From the NCBI RefSeq assembly GCF_014696225.1, contig NZ_JACJPV010000008.1:62001-126000 (forward strand): DNA of 64,000 nucleotides, written 5' to 3'. Every line of letters begins with the position of its first letter. Position 1 is the stretch's first letter. Under the pieces are notes generated by a model. That model did no database searches. It saw only the letters and a list, made by a program, of their open reading frames with translations, and was not told the origin of the DNA. Positions 8,470-17,725 of this stretch are shown here, in pieces. The stretch comes from Anabaena sp. FACHB-1237. Its GTDB lineage: Bacteria; Cyanobacteriota; Cyanobacteriia; Cyanobacteriales; Nostocaceae. A program made the position numbers and the translations under genes.

Positions 8470-9834
8470 TTATCCACCTAATACTTGATTATTATTTGGT
8501 TTATTATCTGAAAAATTATTATCATCAAGTCTTGGTTCTGGTAGCCATTTTACAAATAAAACTGGCAATAAATTACTACCATTAGCAATGATAATCAATA
8601 ACCACAAATAATCAAAATTATGTTCTGTAATACCTAACCATTGCATGATTAATGATCCTAAACCATAGGATACTGTACCACCTAAGTTAAGGATTGACAT
8701 TAATAAGGCAAAAAATGTGGCTTCAATGCCAGGAGGGCAAAGTTTAGTGGCTAATACTAGCACTGGCATAAACACAATTTGCCCAATGACAGCAATAATT
8801 AAATTGTCACCTAAACTAAACCAGTGATCATCTATTCCTAGCATTCTATTAGTATGGGTAACTAATATTAATGTTGTCATTCCTAATGATGTGCAAATTA
8901 ATATTCCCCAAGTAAATATGACTTTGAACGGAATTTTTTTAAAGTATTTTTGGAAAGCCCACACTCCTATCAAAGAAGCTACACTTGTCACTAACCTGAC
9001 TCTACCTAAAAATTCGGGATCAAAATGTAATTCGTTGGTTGTAAAGTAAAAAAATGCTGATTCAGAACTGGGGGTAGAGTGCCAAAGAAAGATAAATAGA
9101 GTCGGTATCCAAATAGATTTTTGGGTGATTCCTTGACCAATTAACTGTATTTGTTGTTTAATACTGGTATTGTTTTTTTTCTCTTCTTTGTTAGTAGGAT
9201 TTTCATTAATTAACAACCCTACTGATGAAATAATTAGGGGAAATATTGCGGTAATTAAAAAAACTGTGCGGGTACTAAAATATTCTAATAATAAACCACT
9301 GAAATAGGCAGTACACAAACTTCCAATGGCGTTACTACCCCAGGATAAAGACTGTAAAGATCCTATTTTTGCATCTGATTCTAATCTTGCTCTTTCGACT
9401 ACAATAGAGTCTATTATCACATCACTAATGGCTACGGAAATGGACGATAGTAAAATCATGATGGTGGCCATCCCACCATCATGAACAATAGTAGCTAAAC
9501 TGATCCAAGCTGCTGATCCTAATATTCCCGAAAGAATAATATAGGGTTTGCGATGGTAGCCCAGTATGGGTAAGCTATCGGATATAAACCCATAGAAGGG
9601 TTTAATCATCCAGGGTATGGTAGCGATTCCTATTATGACGGACATTTGCGCGGGACTGAATAATAGTTCGTCTTTCAGGAAAAAACTAACGGCTAAACGA
9701 GATAGTGATAATACACCTTGGATAAAGTAAATGGTAATAATTGCGATTAATTCAGGACTAGGTTCATTCCCTAGCAGGATTTGTCTGGTTAATGCGTGCT
9801 TAACCTTGGATAAACCAGGGTAATAATTTAACAT
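8470..9834 (-). CDS. Folate/biopterin (BT1/FBT) family MFS transporter
   Basis: The 454-residue polytopic membrane protein fits the BT1 family of folate/pteridine transporters, known in cyanobacteria and plastids. Recognisable parts are YFIQGVLSLSRLAVSFFLKD near the N-terminus, the segment IPWMIKPFYGFISDSLPILG (partly inside residues 74-95) and GYHRKPYIILSG, plus about 12 hydrophobic segments. Members normally move folates or related pterins across the inner membrane, though some cyanobacterial homologues have uncertain substrates. It is first in the three-gene minus-strand set with the methyltransferase and carotenoid oxygenase. Conserved charged residues in the transmembrane region look intact. 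Confidence 0.85.
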   Translation of the reverse strand: MLNYYPGLSKVKHALTRQILLGNEPSPELIAIITIYFIQGVLSLSRLAVSFFLKDELLFSPAQMSVIIGIATIPWMIKPFYGFISDSLPILGYHRKPYIILSGILGSAAWISLATIVHDGGMATIMILLSSISVAISDVIIDSIVVERARLESDAKIGSLQSLSWGSNAIGSLCTAYFSGLLLEYFSTRTVFLITAIFPLIISSVGLLINENPTNKEEKKNNTSIKQQIQLIGQGITQKSIWIPTLFIFLWHSTPSSESAFFYFTTNELHFDPEFLGRVRLVTSVASLIGVWAFQKYFKKIPFKVIFTWGILICTSLGMTTLILVTHTNRMLGIDDHWFSLGDNLIIAVIGQIVFMPVLVLATKLCPPGIEATFFALLMSILNLGGTVSYGLGSLIMQWLGITEHNFDYLWLLIIIANGSNLLPVLFVKWLPEPRLDDNNFSDNKPNNNQVLGG

Positions 9835-9992
9835 TCTTGATAATTTGATAAATTGGTGTGACTTTTGGACATTTTCGTTTTATGAACTTTTCTTATTATA
9901 CAGGTTTAGGAAGTTAAGAAATCACGAATACGACTTAATCGGGAAATATCTCCGTGGTAAACTTGTAAATTTAATAATATCGGACTGACACC

Positions 9993-10022
9993 TTGACACT
10001 ACTTGACACTACTTGACACTAT
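9993..10022. repeat. 10-bp tandem repeat TTGACACTAC x3
   Basis: Three back-to-back decamers, the last ending in T instead of C. The period of one helical turn would put any bound protein on one face of the DNA. No known motif was recognised. Confidence 0.85.
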
Positions 10023-10084
10023 TTGTAGGGTAAACTATAAAGCTAACGCACCCTACATATCTTTCAACAATCAAATATTAACGT

Positions 10085-10223
10085 AAATTGCCAGTTAGAT
10101 GAAGCAGGGTGCGTCAGAATCTTAAAATTGGTTTAAAATTGGTAATTTTAACCTAAAAACCTAAATTATTCTGTCTGACACACCCTACAACAGATTTTTT
10201 AGTGTGACACTTACGTAAGTCCT
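10085..10223. repeat. Rearranged copy of repeat family B
   Basis: The right part ends with CACTTACGTAAGTCCT, the family B terminus. The left part is the reverse complement of the element at 16768-16860, with GGTGCGTCAGAATCTTAAAA followed by the GTCTGACACACCCTAC arm. Two subtypes of the family appear to be joined here. Confidence 0.75.
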
Positions 10224-10394
10224 AATCAAATGAAGAATCAAATATAACCTGTGTCAGATAGGGGCGCTGGTGTAACTTGGGTTAGTAGCAAATATTAAGT
10301 AATATTACAAAATTTGGAAAAATATTGAGAAATTGTACACCTGACAAACATAGCTCTAAGGTAGAAGGTATATCAGAAAATTGAGGATCATCTC

Positions 10395-10658
10395 ATGAAT
10401 AGCAATAATATTCAAAACTATCGGTTTGTCTGTACATTAACTTTTGGTGATATTTACGGTCAAATCGTTATTTGGCTAATTACTATTACTATTAGTTTGG
10501 CTTCGGCTTTGGCATTGATGGGTGCAAGAAGACCAGTTTATGCTCTGGCTACAGTAGGTCTTGTGGTGCTCCTATCTTTACCTTTCTTGCTGTTTACTTT
10601 TGTCACTACTTTATTAAATCATATTGAATTAAACGTTATAGAACCAGGTACAAAATAA
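10395..10658 (+). CDS. Small two-helix membrane protein upstream of sdhA
   Basis: An 87-residue protein with two hydrophobic helices, about residues 20-42 (YGQIVIWLITITISLASALA) and 48-75 (VYALATVGLVVLLSLPFLLF). A GARRP turn separates them. It has no signal peptide or catalytic motif. The gene ends 91 bp before sdhA on the same strand. Succinate dehydrogenases need a membrane anchor, and cyanobacterial anchors are poorly defined, so an anchor or assembly role is possible. That is inference from position alone. GGATC lies 10-14 nt before the ATG. Confidence 0.65.
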   Translation: MNSNNIQNYRFVCTLTFGDIYGQIVIWLITITISLASALALMGARRPVYALATVGLVVLLSLPFLLFTFVTTLLNHIELNVIEPGTK

Positions 10659-10669
10659 AGAATAGGTGA

Positions 10670-10697
10670 TTGGTCATTGGTCATTGGTCATTGGTCA
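10670..10697. repeat. Heptamer tandem repeat TTGGTCA x4
   Basis: Four perfect copies of TTGGTCA lie between the small membrane protein gene and sdhA. They are the same class as the TTGGTGA array next to minC, with one base changed. Confidence 0.9.
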
Positions 10698-10749
10698 TTG
10701 GTAAAATAATCTTCCGACTCCTGAGTCCTTGATATACTAACCTAAAAAT

Positions 10750-12477
10750 ATGCTAGAACATGATGTAATTATTGTTGGCGGTGGCTTGGCTGGATGTCGT
10801 GCTGCTTTAGAAATTGCTCGTATCAATCAGAATGTAAGTATTGGGTTGGTAGCAAAAACTCATCCTATCCGCTCCCATTCTGTAGCTGCTCAAGGTGGTA
10901 TGGCTGCATCTTTAAAAAACGTGGATGATACGGATAGTTGGGAGGCTCACGCTTTTGATACTGTTAAGGGTTCCGATTATTTGGCGGATCAGGATGCTGT
11001 CGCTATTTTAACTCAGGAAGCTCCTGATGTGGTGATTGATTTGGAACATTTAGGGGTGTTATTTTCCCGTTTACCTGATGGGAGAATTGCTCAACGGGCT
11101 TTTGGTGGACATTCACACAACCGCACTTGTTACGCTGCTGATAAAACTGGTCATGCTATTTTACATGAGTTGGTTAGTAATCTGCGCCGGTATGGTGTGC
11201 AAATTTACCAGGAATGGTATGTAATGCAACTGATCTTAGAAGATGGTCAGGCGCGGGGTATGGTGATGTTTAACCTTGTAAATTCCAGGGTTGAGGTGTT
11301 ACGAGCTAAGGCGGTGATGTTTGCTACTGGCGGCTATGGTCGTGTATACAATACTACTTCTAATGATTACGCATCAACGGGGGATGGTTTAGCCATGACT
11401 GCTTTAGCTGGTTTACCATTACAAGATATGGAATTTGTTCAATTTCATCCTACTGGTTTATATCCTGTGGGGGTGTTAATTTCAGAGGCGGTGAGAGGGG
11501 AAGGGGCGTATTTAATTAATGCTGATGGCGATCGCTTTATGGCAAATTATGCTCCTAGTCGGATGGAATTAGCTCCTAGAGATATTACTTCACGAGCGAT
11601 CGCCTATGAAATTAGAGCAGGTCGTGGTGCTAATATAGATGGTAGTCATGGCGGACCTTTTGTATATTTAGATTTACGTCATCTGGGTAAAGAAAAAATC
11701 ATGAGTCGTGTTCCCTTCTGTTGGGAAGAAGCCCATCGTTTAGTAGGGGTAGATGCTGTGACTCAACCGATGCCTGTACGTCCGACAATTCATTATTGTA
11801 TGGGTGGTATTCCTGTGAATACTGATGGTAGGGTACGCTATGACGAAGATAGTTTTGTAGAAGGTTTTTTTGCGGCAGGAGAAACTGCTTGTGTATCTGT
11901 CCATGGTGCGAATCGTTTGGGTAGTAATTCACTGTTAGAATGTATAGTTTATGGTAGAAGAACAGGACGAGCGATCGCTGATTATGTCGAAAATCGTCCT
12001 CTACCAAATGTTAATGAACAATATTACATTGATCTAGCTGAGGCAAAAATCAAACAGCTAATACAACAACCAGGTAAATATAGAATTAATCAAGTCCGTC
12101 AAAAATTCCAAGACACAATGACAGAATACTGCGGAGTTTTTCGCAGTGAAGAACTGATGAACCAAGGTTTAGAGAAAATCAGCGAACTAAAACAGCAATA
12201 TGCAGAAATTTACTTAGATGATAAAGGTAATAAATGGAACACTGAATTAGTGGAAGCACTAGAATTAAGAAGTTTAATGGTAGTGGGAGAAACAATTTTG
12301 ACTTCAGCATTACAACGCCAGGAAAGTAGGGGCGCACATTTTCGAGAAGACTTTCCACAACGGGACGATAGTAAATTTTTACAACATACAATGGCTAGAT
12401 ATTCTCCTACAGGAATTAATATTGAATATCGTCCGGTTACAATTACAATGTTTGTACCCCAAGAAAGAAAGTATTGA
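10750..12477 (+). CDS. sdhA: Succinate dehydrogenase/fumarate reductase flavoprotein subunit
   Basis: This 575-residue flavoprotein oxidises succinate to fumarate and passes electrons to the iron-sulfur subunit and quinone. The FAD-binding [12 protein letters not shown] starts at residue 10. [13 protein letters not shown] (about 41-53) contains the histidine that covalently holds FAD in this family. Substrate-site parts [16 protein letters not shown] and [10 protein letters not shown], and the catalytic-region [11 protein letters not shown]-like segment, are present. C-terminal YCMGGI and [13 protein letters not shown] are also typical. sdhB is not adjacent but lies at 44434-45462 on the opposite strand. 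No anchor gene with heme ligands is seen. Confidence 0.95.
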   Translation: MLEHDVIIVGGGLAGCRAALEIARINQNVSIGLVAKTHPIRSHSVAAQGGMAASLKNVDDTDSWEAHAFDTVKGSDYLADQDAVAILTQEAPDVVIDLEHLGVLFSRLPDGRIAQRAFGGHSHNRTCYAADKTGHAILHELVSNLRRYGVQIYQEWYVMQLILEDGQARGMVMFNLVNSRVEVLRAKAVMFATGGYGRVYNTTSNDYASTGDGLAMTALAGLPLQDMEFVQFHPTGLYPVGVLISEAVRGEGAYLINADGDRFMANYAPSRMELAPRDITSRAIAYEIRAGRGANIDGSHGGPFVYLDLRHLGKEKIMSRVPFCWEEAHRLVGVDAVTQPMPVRPTIHYCMGGIPVNTDGRVRYDEDSFVEGFFAAGETACVSVHGANRLGSNSLLECIVYGRRTGRAIADYVENRPLPNVNEQYYIDLAEAKIKQLIQQPGKYRINQVRQKFQDTMTEYCGVFRSEELMNQGLEKISELKQQYAEIYLDDKGNKWNTELVEALELRSLMVVGETILTSALQRQESRGAHFREDFPQRDDSKFLQHTMARYSPTGINIEYRPVTITMFVPQERKY

Positions 12478-12581
12478 TAGCTGTTGTGCAGTCAGCTATC
12501 AGCCGTGAGCTTAAAAAATTGACTGCGTATAATTTAATGTTAAGTTAAAAGTTATCAGCCCTTTTCGCCATCTGTTACCTA

Positions 12582-13328
12582 ATGTCTCGTGTTTATCCTC
12601 GCCGTCATCGGCAACTTGAAAGTTTTGTCCAAAAATTAGGTTTGTCCCTTAACATACCTATTAAGTGGGAATTGTTAGACTTAGCACTCACTCATCCCAC
12701 TGTTTCCGATTCAGCCAATTATGAACAGTTAGAATTTGTTGGTGATGCTGTAGTGCGATTAGTAGCGGCAGTGGTTTTATGGGAACATTACCCTGATTGT
12801 TCTGTGGGTGATTTTGCGGCTATCCGGTCAGTATTGGTGAGCGATCGCATTCTTGCTCAACTTGCCCGGGAATATGGTTTAGAATTATACTTACTAGTTG
12901 CTGGTAGTGCCACTGCTGATCATATTGGCCAAGAATCACGGTTAGCAGACTCTTTTGAAGCTGTATTAGGCGCACTTTATCTGAGTACAAATAATCTTAA
13001 TCTGATTCGTCCTTGGTTAGATCCTCATTTTCGCACATTAGCTAAAGAAATCCGTCTTGATCCGGCGAGACTTAATTACAAAGCAGCCTTACAAGAATGG
13101 ACTCAAGCACAATTTAAAGTATTACCGGAGTATCGCGTGGTGGAAATTAATCAACCAAATCATACTCAAGAGCGCTTTTTCGCGGAAGTGTGGCTACATG
13201 AGAAAATGTTAGGACAGGGTAAAGGACGTTCTATCAAAGCGGCGGAACAAGCAGCAGCAAAAGAGGCATATTCAGCAATTAATAAACAAATTGATAAACA
13301 AGCAAATAGTCAAGAATCAATGATCTAA
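12582..13328 (+). CDS. rnc: Ribonuclease III
   Basis: A 248-residue double-strand RNA endonuclease that processes rRNA precursors and structured transcripts. The catalytic domain carries the signature YEQLEFVGDAV (about residues 47-57). The second acidic cluster, LADSFEAVLGALYLS, contains the metal-binding D and E. A C-terminal double-stranded RNA-binding domain begins near residue 165 (NYKAALQEWTQAQ) and ends GKGRSIKAAEQAAAKEAY. Size is normal. It follows sdhA by 104 bp, with its own leader. Confidence 0.93.
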   Translation: MSRVYPRRHRQLESFVQKLGLSLNIPIKWELLDLALTHPTVSDSANYEQLEFVGDAVVRLVAAVVLWEHYPDCSVGDFAAIRSVLVSDRILAQLAREYGLELYLLVAGSATADHIGQESRLADSFEAVLGALYLSTNNLNLIRPWLDPHFRTLAKEIRLDPARLNYKAALQEWTQAQFKVLPEYRVVEINQPNHTQERFFAEVWLHEKMLGQGKGRSIKAAEQAAAKEAYSAINKQIDKQANSQESMI

Positions 13329-13376
13329 AATCAGTAACAAATTAGAAACAATTGTTTGACAAAATGGGTAAAATTA

Positions 13377-13516
13377 ACTTATCCTGATAATTTTGAAGCA
13401 AATATTCATCTTTGTTGATTAAATAATGATAAACAAAGAAGATTAGGAATCGTGGGTAGTAAAGAAACTTTAATTTTTGATGAAATGTTACCTAATCCTT
13501 TAACATATTCCTATGG
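13377..13516 (+). pseudogene. Relic of a Gfo/Idh/MocA-type oxidoreductase
   Basis: The frame reads TYPDNFEANIHLC, a TGA stop, then LNNDKQRRLGIVGSKETLIF and DEMLPNPLTY. This matches the middle of cyanobacterial NAD(P)-dependent Gfo/Idh/MocA oxidoreductases, where the stop probably replaced TGG (Trp). Only about 46 codons remain, without start or Rossmann domain, so this is a gene fragment. It is followed directly by a family B repeat fragment, which may have caused the break. Confidence 0.6.
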
Positions 13517-13670
13517 CGTTGCTGAACTCAGGCATGAAATTGAGAAATTCAAAATTGCAAACCTTATTTGAAACTTTGCGTCAACAGTTTGGTTATTTAC
13601 ATGATTTATACTGTCTGACGTGGTTGGTGAGCTTGTTGAACCACACCCTACCAATGTACTAATTGGGTAA
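13517..13670. repeat. Dispersed repeat shared with 41236-41405 (family B related)
   Basis: The segment GAACTCAGGCATGAAATTGA ... GGTTATTTACATGATTTATA ... CACACCCTACCAATGTAC corresponds to 41236-41405 with small insertions. Its right part is the family B arm. Both copies are non-coding. Confidence 0.7.
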
Positions 13671-13722
13671 GTTCTGATAAAAGTGGACAACCAGTAAAAA
13701 TCAAGTAGTTTCAGGTAGTTTC

Positions 13723-13755
13723 AGATCCCCGACTTCTTTAAGAAGTCGGGGATCT
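13723..13755. terminator. Perfect 33-bp palindrome, probable terminator
   Basis: AGATCCCCGACTTCTT, one T, then its exact complement, 16 bp per arm. It lies 5 bp beyond the stop of the minus-strand lipoprotein gene and could end its transcript. The same palindrome family recurs at 25519, 37499, 45622, 59997 and 60705, so it is also a mobile repeat. Confidence 0.75.
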
Positions 13756-13759
13756 AAAA

Positions 13760-14686
13760 TTACTTAACGTTCACCCAAAAATCCGCAGTTTTCACATTAC
13801 CATTACGTTGAAATTGTAACCACATTTTATAAGTTCCTGCTTGGGGAAATTTAGCATGAAAATCTATTTCTCCTGGAGCAGAATCTTTCATCCCATGAGA
13901 ATGAATATAATCAGCATTAGTTAAAGGAGATGAACTTTTAATAGTCACTAAATGCGCCTTTTCTCCTAAATAGGGTTGTAAATCTTTAATAGGTTGATTT
14001 TTATTATCTACTAACTTAAATTTTAACATGATATCTTTACGAGCTTTTAAACTAGCATTATCAACATTTAGAGTTACTTTAGTATCAGATAAAGTTTTAG
14101 TTTGCTCGAATTTTTCTAAACTTTTAGGTAAAGGAATTGTACCTTTAATGCTAGTTTTCATTACCGAAACACGCTCATTTGATTCCGCAGGTTTATAATC
14201 ACTAAATAATGTATATTCTCCCCCAGCAGGAAAAGTATATTTTACCTGAAAACTGCCATTGCCATTATTTTTATAATCTGGATGTACATGATCAAAAAAT
14301 CGTAAATCATCACTAACAATAATTAAGTGCATGATTTTTTCTTGAAATTTATCAAATTTATTAATCGCTTTACCTTGAGTATCTGTAATATCAATTATTA
14401 AATTTACTGGTTTATTAGGAGTAACATCTTGAGGAATATTCAATTTTGCTTGAGTATTTATAGACTTTTCTTCTTTTCCTTCTTGATGATTTTGATGTTG
14501 GGAATGTTCATTATTTTCAGATGTTAGTGATGTAGAACTTGTAGGGCTTGAATTTGGAGTTAAATGTTGATTATGATTTGCTGTATGAGGTGATGTTGTG
14601 ATTGCAGTTAGAGGAGTTTTTTGAGAACAACCTTGAATTAAAGTTAAAAGTGTAATTACAGAGATTCCTAAAAGTGAATTTTTCAT
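13760..14686 (-). CDS. His-rich lipoprotein with two YtkA-like domains
   Basis: A 308-residue predicted lipoprotein. The signal peptide ends in the lipobox LIQGC with C20 as the lipid site. Residues 33-70 are rich in histidine (SPHTANHNQH, EHSQHQNHQ), resembling a metal-binding linker. Two similar beta-rich domains follow. Domain 1 (about 81-185) holds MHLIIVSDDLRFFDHVHP. Domain 2 (about 200-308) holds AHLVTIKSSSPLTNADYIHS and HG. Such YtkA-like domains occur in periplasmic proteins near metal-handling systems. It lies 75 bp downstream of a sensor kinase on the same strand, so they may be co-transcribed. Metal binding is inferred, not shown. Confidence 0.75.
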   Translation of the reverse strand: MKNSLLGISVITLLTLIQGCSQKTPLTAITTSPHTANHNQHLTPNSSPTSSTSLTSENNEHSQHQNHQEGKEEKSINTQAKLNIPQDVTPNKPVNLIIDITDTQGKAINKFDKFQEKIMHLIIVSDDLRFFDHVHPDYKNNGNGSFQVKYTFPAGGEYTLFSDYKPAESNERVSVMKTSIKGTIPLPKSLEKFEQTKTLSDTKVTLNVDNASLKARKDIMLKFKLVDNKNQPIKDLQPYLGEKAHLVTIKSSSPLTNADYIHSHGMKDSAPGEIDFHAKFPQAGTYKMWLQFQRNGNVKTADFWVNVK

Positions 14687-14726
14687 AGTGATAAAGATTA
14701 AGGTACTAAAATACTGATTCCTTGTA

Positions 14727-14750
14727 GGGGTTTAGCAGTGCTAAACCTGG
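14727..14750. repeat. Short palindrome GGGGTTTAGCA/TGCTAAACC
   Basis: An imperfect inverted repeat in the gap between the kinase and lipoprotein genes. A perfect version is at 23371-23395 and decayed ones are near 41149 and 44176. This is another small dispersed palindrome family. Confidence 0.75.
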
Positions 14751-14761
14751 ATGCTGTTAAA

Positions 14762-16678
14762 TTATCGGATTTTTTGCTTCATCATATCTTTTTTTTGCAC
14801 ATTTGTCAATAAAGCTATATCAATTAAAGGTAATTTAATAGTAACTGTTGTACCTTGATTTAAACCTAAACTATGTAAATAAATTTTACCTCCCATTAAT
14901 TCAATTAAATTACGAGAAATAGCTAAACCTAAACCTGTACCTTCAAATTTTCTCGTAGTTGTACCATCAACCATGACAAAAGGTTTAAATAATTTACCCT
15001 GTTGATTAGCTTCAATTCCTATTCCTGTATCTTTAATGATTACTGATATATAAGGTTTATAATCCATTAAAGTGGTTTCTGTGGTAATGGTAATATTGCC
15101 TTCATCTGTAAATTTTGTAGAATTACTAATAATATTAATTAATACTTGTTTGAGTTTCATCACATCGGCTTTTATTGGTAATGGTTTATCACCGATTTCG
15201 CAGATTAATTGTAATCCTTTTTTCTGAACATTGACGGATTGTAAATTAATCACATCTAACAGTAAAATTCGCAAATCTAAAGGTGTAATTACCACAGAAA
15301 GTTTACCAGCTTCAATTTTAGAAATATCTAATAAATCATTGATAATTCCTAATAAATGAACTGCGGTTTCATCTGCTCTTCTTAAAAATTCTAATTCCTC
15401 TTCTCGACTATCGCACAAACCTTCATGTACCAAGCGTACTGAATTAATAATAATATTCAAAGGATTTCTTAATTCATGAGATGTGGTAGCTAAAAATTCA
15501 CTTTTTAATTGATTAGCTGATTTTGCTTCTTTCCAAGCAATTTCTAATTCTTCAGCCCAACTTTTTAACCTTTCTACCATTTGATCTAATGCTTGTGCTA
15601 ATTGATTAAATTCTCTAATTTTAAAGTTACGGGGTATAGGTTGTGCTGCATGATGACTATGCAAATTTACCGCATAATCTCGCAACTCTTCCACTGGGTT
15701 AGCTAAATAAGGAACTAAATAAAATGATGCTAATAAACTTGCTGCTATTAACCCTACAGTTAGTACAATAAGAATTAGTTTAAATTCCTCAATTCCCCAT
15801 AGAGCATTCTGAATAGTTGTTGCTGCTAAAATAATCCATTTTCCTGGTTTTTGCGAGTTAAGAGGATGATAAATTGCTGTATAACCTACAACTAATTCTT
15901 GATGATCTTGAAAATATAAAATTGCTGAGTTATTTTGCCCAGAAATAGCATTTTTCAATAGACTTTTGATTTGCTCTCCATCAGCATTATTATAGATAGA
16001 AGTACCAATTTTTTGGGTTAATGGATGAGCTAATATTTTACCATCTTCGCTAATAACTATTAGTGAACCAGTAAGTGAACCTGGATATTTTTCACTTTGT
16101 TGATATAAGGTAGTTTTCAGAAGTAAACGATAAGCTAAATTTCCCCGACGGTTAATTACCGGAATAGAAAATAGTAATTGTAGTTTATTTTCATTATTTT
16201 TTTGACCTGTTTTTCCTTCATTGATGGATAATATGACTTGAGTATTAATATCAGTATCAGCAGGATTAATGTTTTCATTGTTAGGTAATAAATTGGTGGA
16301 GGCAATTTGTTGATCACCACAACTACTAGCAATAATATTGCCTTTTTTGAAATTAATTAATTGCAAACAATCTATTTTATCGGGTTGTTTCTTTTGCAAA
16401 TCAATGAGTAATTCTTGAAGTTCTTGTTCAGAACCAGACTGCATAATTTTTAGTTTACTATTAGCAATTAAATTTGTTTTCAAATTAGTAATATCATCAC
16501 GAAGTTTTTCACTTTTAATAACGGCACTTTCTGTTAAATTTTGTCTAGCTATATTTAAAAGGCTAGAACGAGCTTTATTGAGAGCGACAATTTCCCCTAT
16601 CAATAAAACCGGGAAAAATACTAACAGTATTCTGGTGACTAAAATTTGCCGAAATGAAGATTGACTAAAACTGGCCAT
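14762..16678 (-). CDS. Membrane sensor histidine kinase (periplasmic domain, HAMP, HisKA, HATPase)
   Basis: A 638-residue two-component sensor. Transmembrane helix 1 covers about residues 12-33 and helix 2 about 300-323. They enclose a periplasmic Cache-like domain of about 265 residues (ISEDGKILAHPLTQKIGTS is typical). A HAMP region follows (NPVEELRDYA, 327-336). The phospho-acceptor is H401 in ATTSHELRNPLN. The ATP-binding domain has the N box (LINIISNSTKF), G1 (DTGIGI) and G2 (GTGLGLAISRN). There is no receiver domain and no response regulator next to it, so the partner is elsewhere. It precedes the His-rich lipoprotein gene by 75 bp. The ligand is unknown. Confidence 0.9.
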   Translation of the reverse strand: MASFSQSSFRQILVTRILLVFFPVLLIGEIVALNKARSSLLNIARQNLTESAVIKSEKLRDDITNLKTNLIANSKLKIMQSGSEQELQELLIDLQKKQPDKIDCLQLINFKKGNIIASSCGDQQIASTNLLPNNENINPADTDINTQVILSINEGKTGQKNNENKLQLLFSIPVINRRGNLAYRLLLKTTLYQQSEKYPGSLTGSLIVISEDGKILAHPLTQKIGTSIYNNADGEQIKSLLKNAISGQNNSAILYFQDHQELVVGYTAIYHPLNSQKPGKWIILAATTIQNALWGIEEFKLILIVLTVGLIAASLLASFYLVPYLANPVEELRDYAVNLHSHHAAQPIPRNFKIREFNQLAQALDQMVERLKSWAEELEIAWKEAKSANQLKSEFLATTSHELRNPLNIIINSVRLVHEGLCDSREEELEFLRRADETAVHLLGIINDLLDISKIEAGKLSVVITPLDLRILLLDVINLQSVNVQKKGLQLICEIGDKPLPIKADVMKLKQVLINIISNSTKFTDEGNITITTETTLMDYKPYISVIIKDTGIGIEANQQGKLFKPFVMVDGTTTRKFEGTGLGLAISRNLIELMGGKIYLHSLGLNQGTTVTIKLPLIDIALLTNVQKKDMMKQKIR

Positions 16679-16767
16679 CTATGATCTCGCTTTGTGTCTG
16701 CAAACTATAATATTTACAATTAATAACCCAAGTTGCTAGTTATTAATTTTGGGAGATTTTGTAGTCT

Positions 16768-16860
16768 GTAGGGTGCGTCAGACAGAATAATTTAGGTTAA
16801 AATTACCAATTTTAAGATTCTGACGCACCCTACTTCATCTAACTGGCAACTTACGTTACT
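16768..16860. repeat. Family B-like inverted repeat element
   Basis: A perfect 15-bp inverted repeat, GTAGGGTGCGTCAGA at 16768-16782 and its complement at 16819-16833. The tail CATCTAACTGGCAACTTACG links it to family B. Its reverse complement is found at 10085-10190. It lies between divergent genes, so it is not a terminator by position. Confidence 0.82.
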
Positions 16861-16999
16861 AATTCAATTTATGAATTAAAACAAATTAAAGGCATAAAAA
16901 TGCTGATAACTTAATAAAATAGTAATGAAAGTTAGTTGTATGAATTTTGCCATTTATCCAGAACAATATCCAAAATATGAACAATATCCTGGGAGAAAA

Positions 17000-17725
17000 A
17001 TGTTGAAAAAACGTCCTCATACTACAGTGATTTTAGCCATGAGTGCAGATGGCAAAATAGCAGATTTTGAGCGATCGCCTGCTCGTTTTGGCTCAAAGAA
17101 TGATAAAATACACCTGGAACAACAAATTGCTGCTTCTGATGCTGTAATCTTAGGTGCTGGTACTCTTCGTGCTTACGGTACTACATTAACTATCACTCAG
17201 GCAACTCTCTTGCAACAGCGAATTTCAGACAATAAGCAACCCCAACCAGTTCATATAGTGATTTCTCATTCTGCTAACCTTGATCCGGACATTAAATTTT
17301 TTCAACAACCGGTAAAACGTTGGTTACTGACTACTTCTATTGGTGCTTATTTTTGGCAAGAACGTCAAGAATTTGACCAAGTTTTAATATTTGAAACAGT
17401 CAAGGGAGAAATTGATCTGGTTAATGCTTTAGAATATTTAGCAAGTTTAGAAATTTCCCGTTTAGCTATTTTAGGAGGTGGTAATTTAGTTGCATCTTTT
17501 TTAGAATCTGATTTAATAGATGAATTATGGTTAACTATTTGTCCCTTAATTTTAGGAGGTAGTATCGCTCCTTCTCCTGTAAATGGTACAGGATTTTTAG
17601 CTGATTTTGCTCCTAAGTTACAATTACTAGAAGTATCTACAATTGAGCAAGAAATTTTTATTCGTTATTGCTTAAAAAGAGATCCTGAAGTTACTTTGAT
17701 TTCCACAAATATAAACAATGATTAA
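17000..17725 (+). CDS. RibD C-terminal domain protein (pyrimidine reductase-like)
   Basis: The product (241 residues from this start) has the dihydrofolate-reductase-like fold of the RibD reductase domain. The domain reduces the ribose side chain in riboflavin synthesis. TTVILAMSADGKIAD, the RFGSKNDK segment, DAVILGAGTLRAYG and LAILGGGNLVASFL are the family signatures. It lacks the deaminase half of bifunctional RibD. I chose the ATG at 17000 because GGGAG lies 5 nt upstream and homologues begin near the KKRPHTTV segment. An in-frame ATG at 16925 would add 25 residues. The end overlaps the next gene by 8 bp, so the two are translationally coupled. Confidence 0.8.
   Translation: MLKKRPHTTVILAMSADGKIADFERSPARFGSKNDKIHLEQQIAASDAVILGAGTLRAYGTTLTITQATLLQQRISDNKQPQPVHIVISHSANLDPDIKFFQQPVKRWLLTTSIGAYFWQERQEFDQVLIFETVKGEIDLVNALEYLASLEISRLAILGGGNLVASFLESDLIDELWLTICPLILGGSIAPSPVNGTGFLADFAPKLQLLEVSTIEQEIFIRYCLKRDPEVTLISTNINND

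Larger units (their letters stand above)
9835..10394. other. Repeat-rich intergenic region with a short relic
   Basis: No intact gene. The reverse strand of about 9915-10000 reads GVSPILLNLQVYHGDISRLS then RIRDFLTS and a stop, probably the tail of a lost gene of unknown family. Next come three 10-bp tandem units TTGACACTAC (9993-10022), then family B repeat fragments up to about 10223. A promoter for the gene at 10395 should lie in 10300-10380. Confidence 0.55.

Noticed and set aside
11699-12391. Reverse open frames inside sdhA
   Set aside because: They are antisense to a clear sdhA and show low-complexity Tyr/His/Leu content typical of shadow frames.
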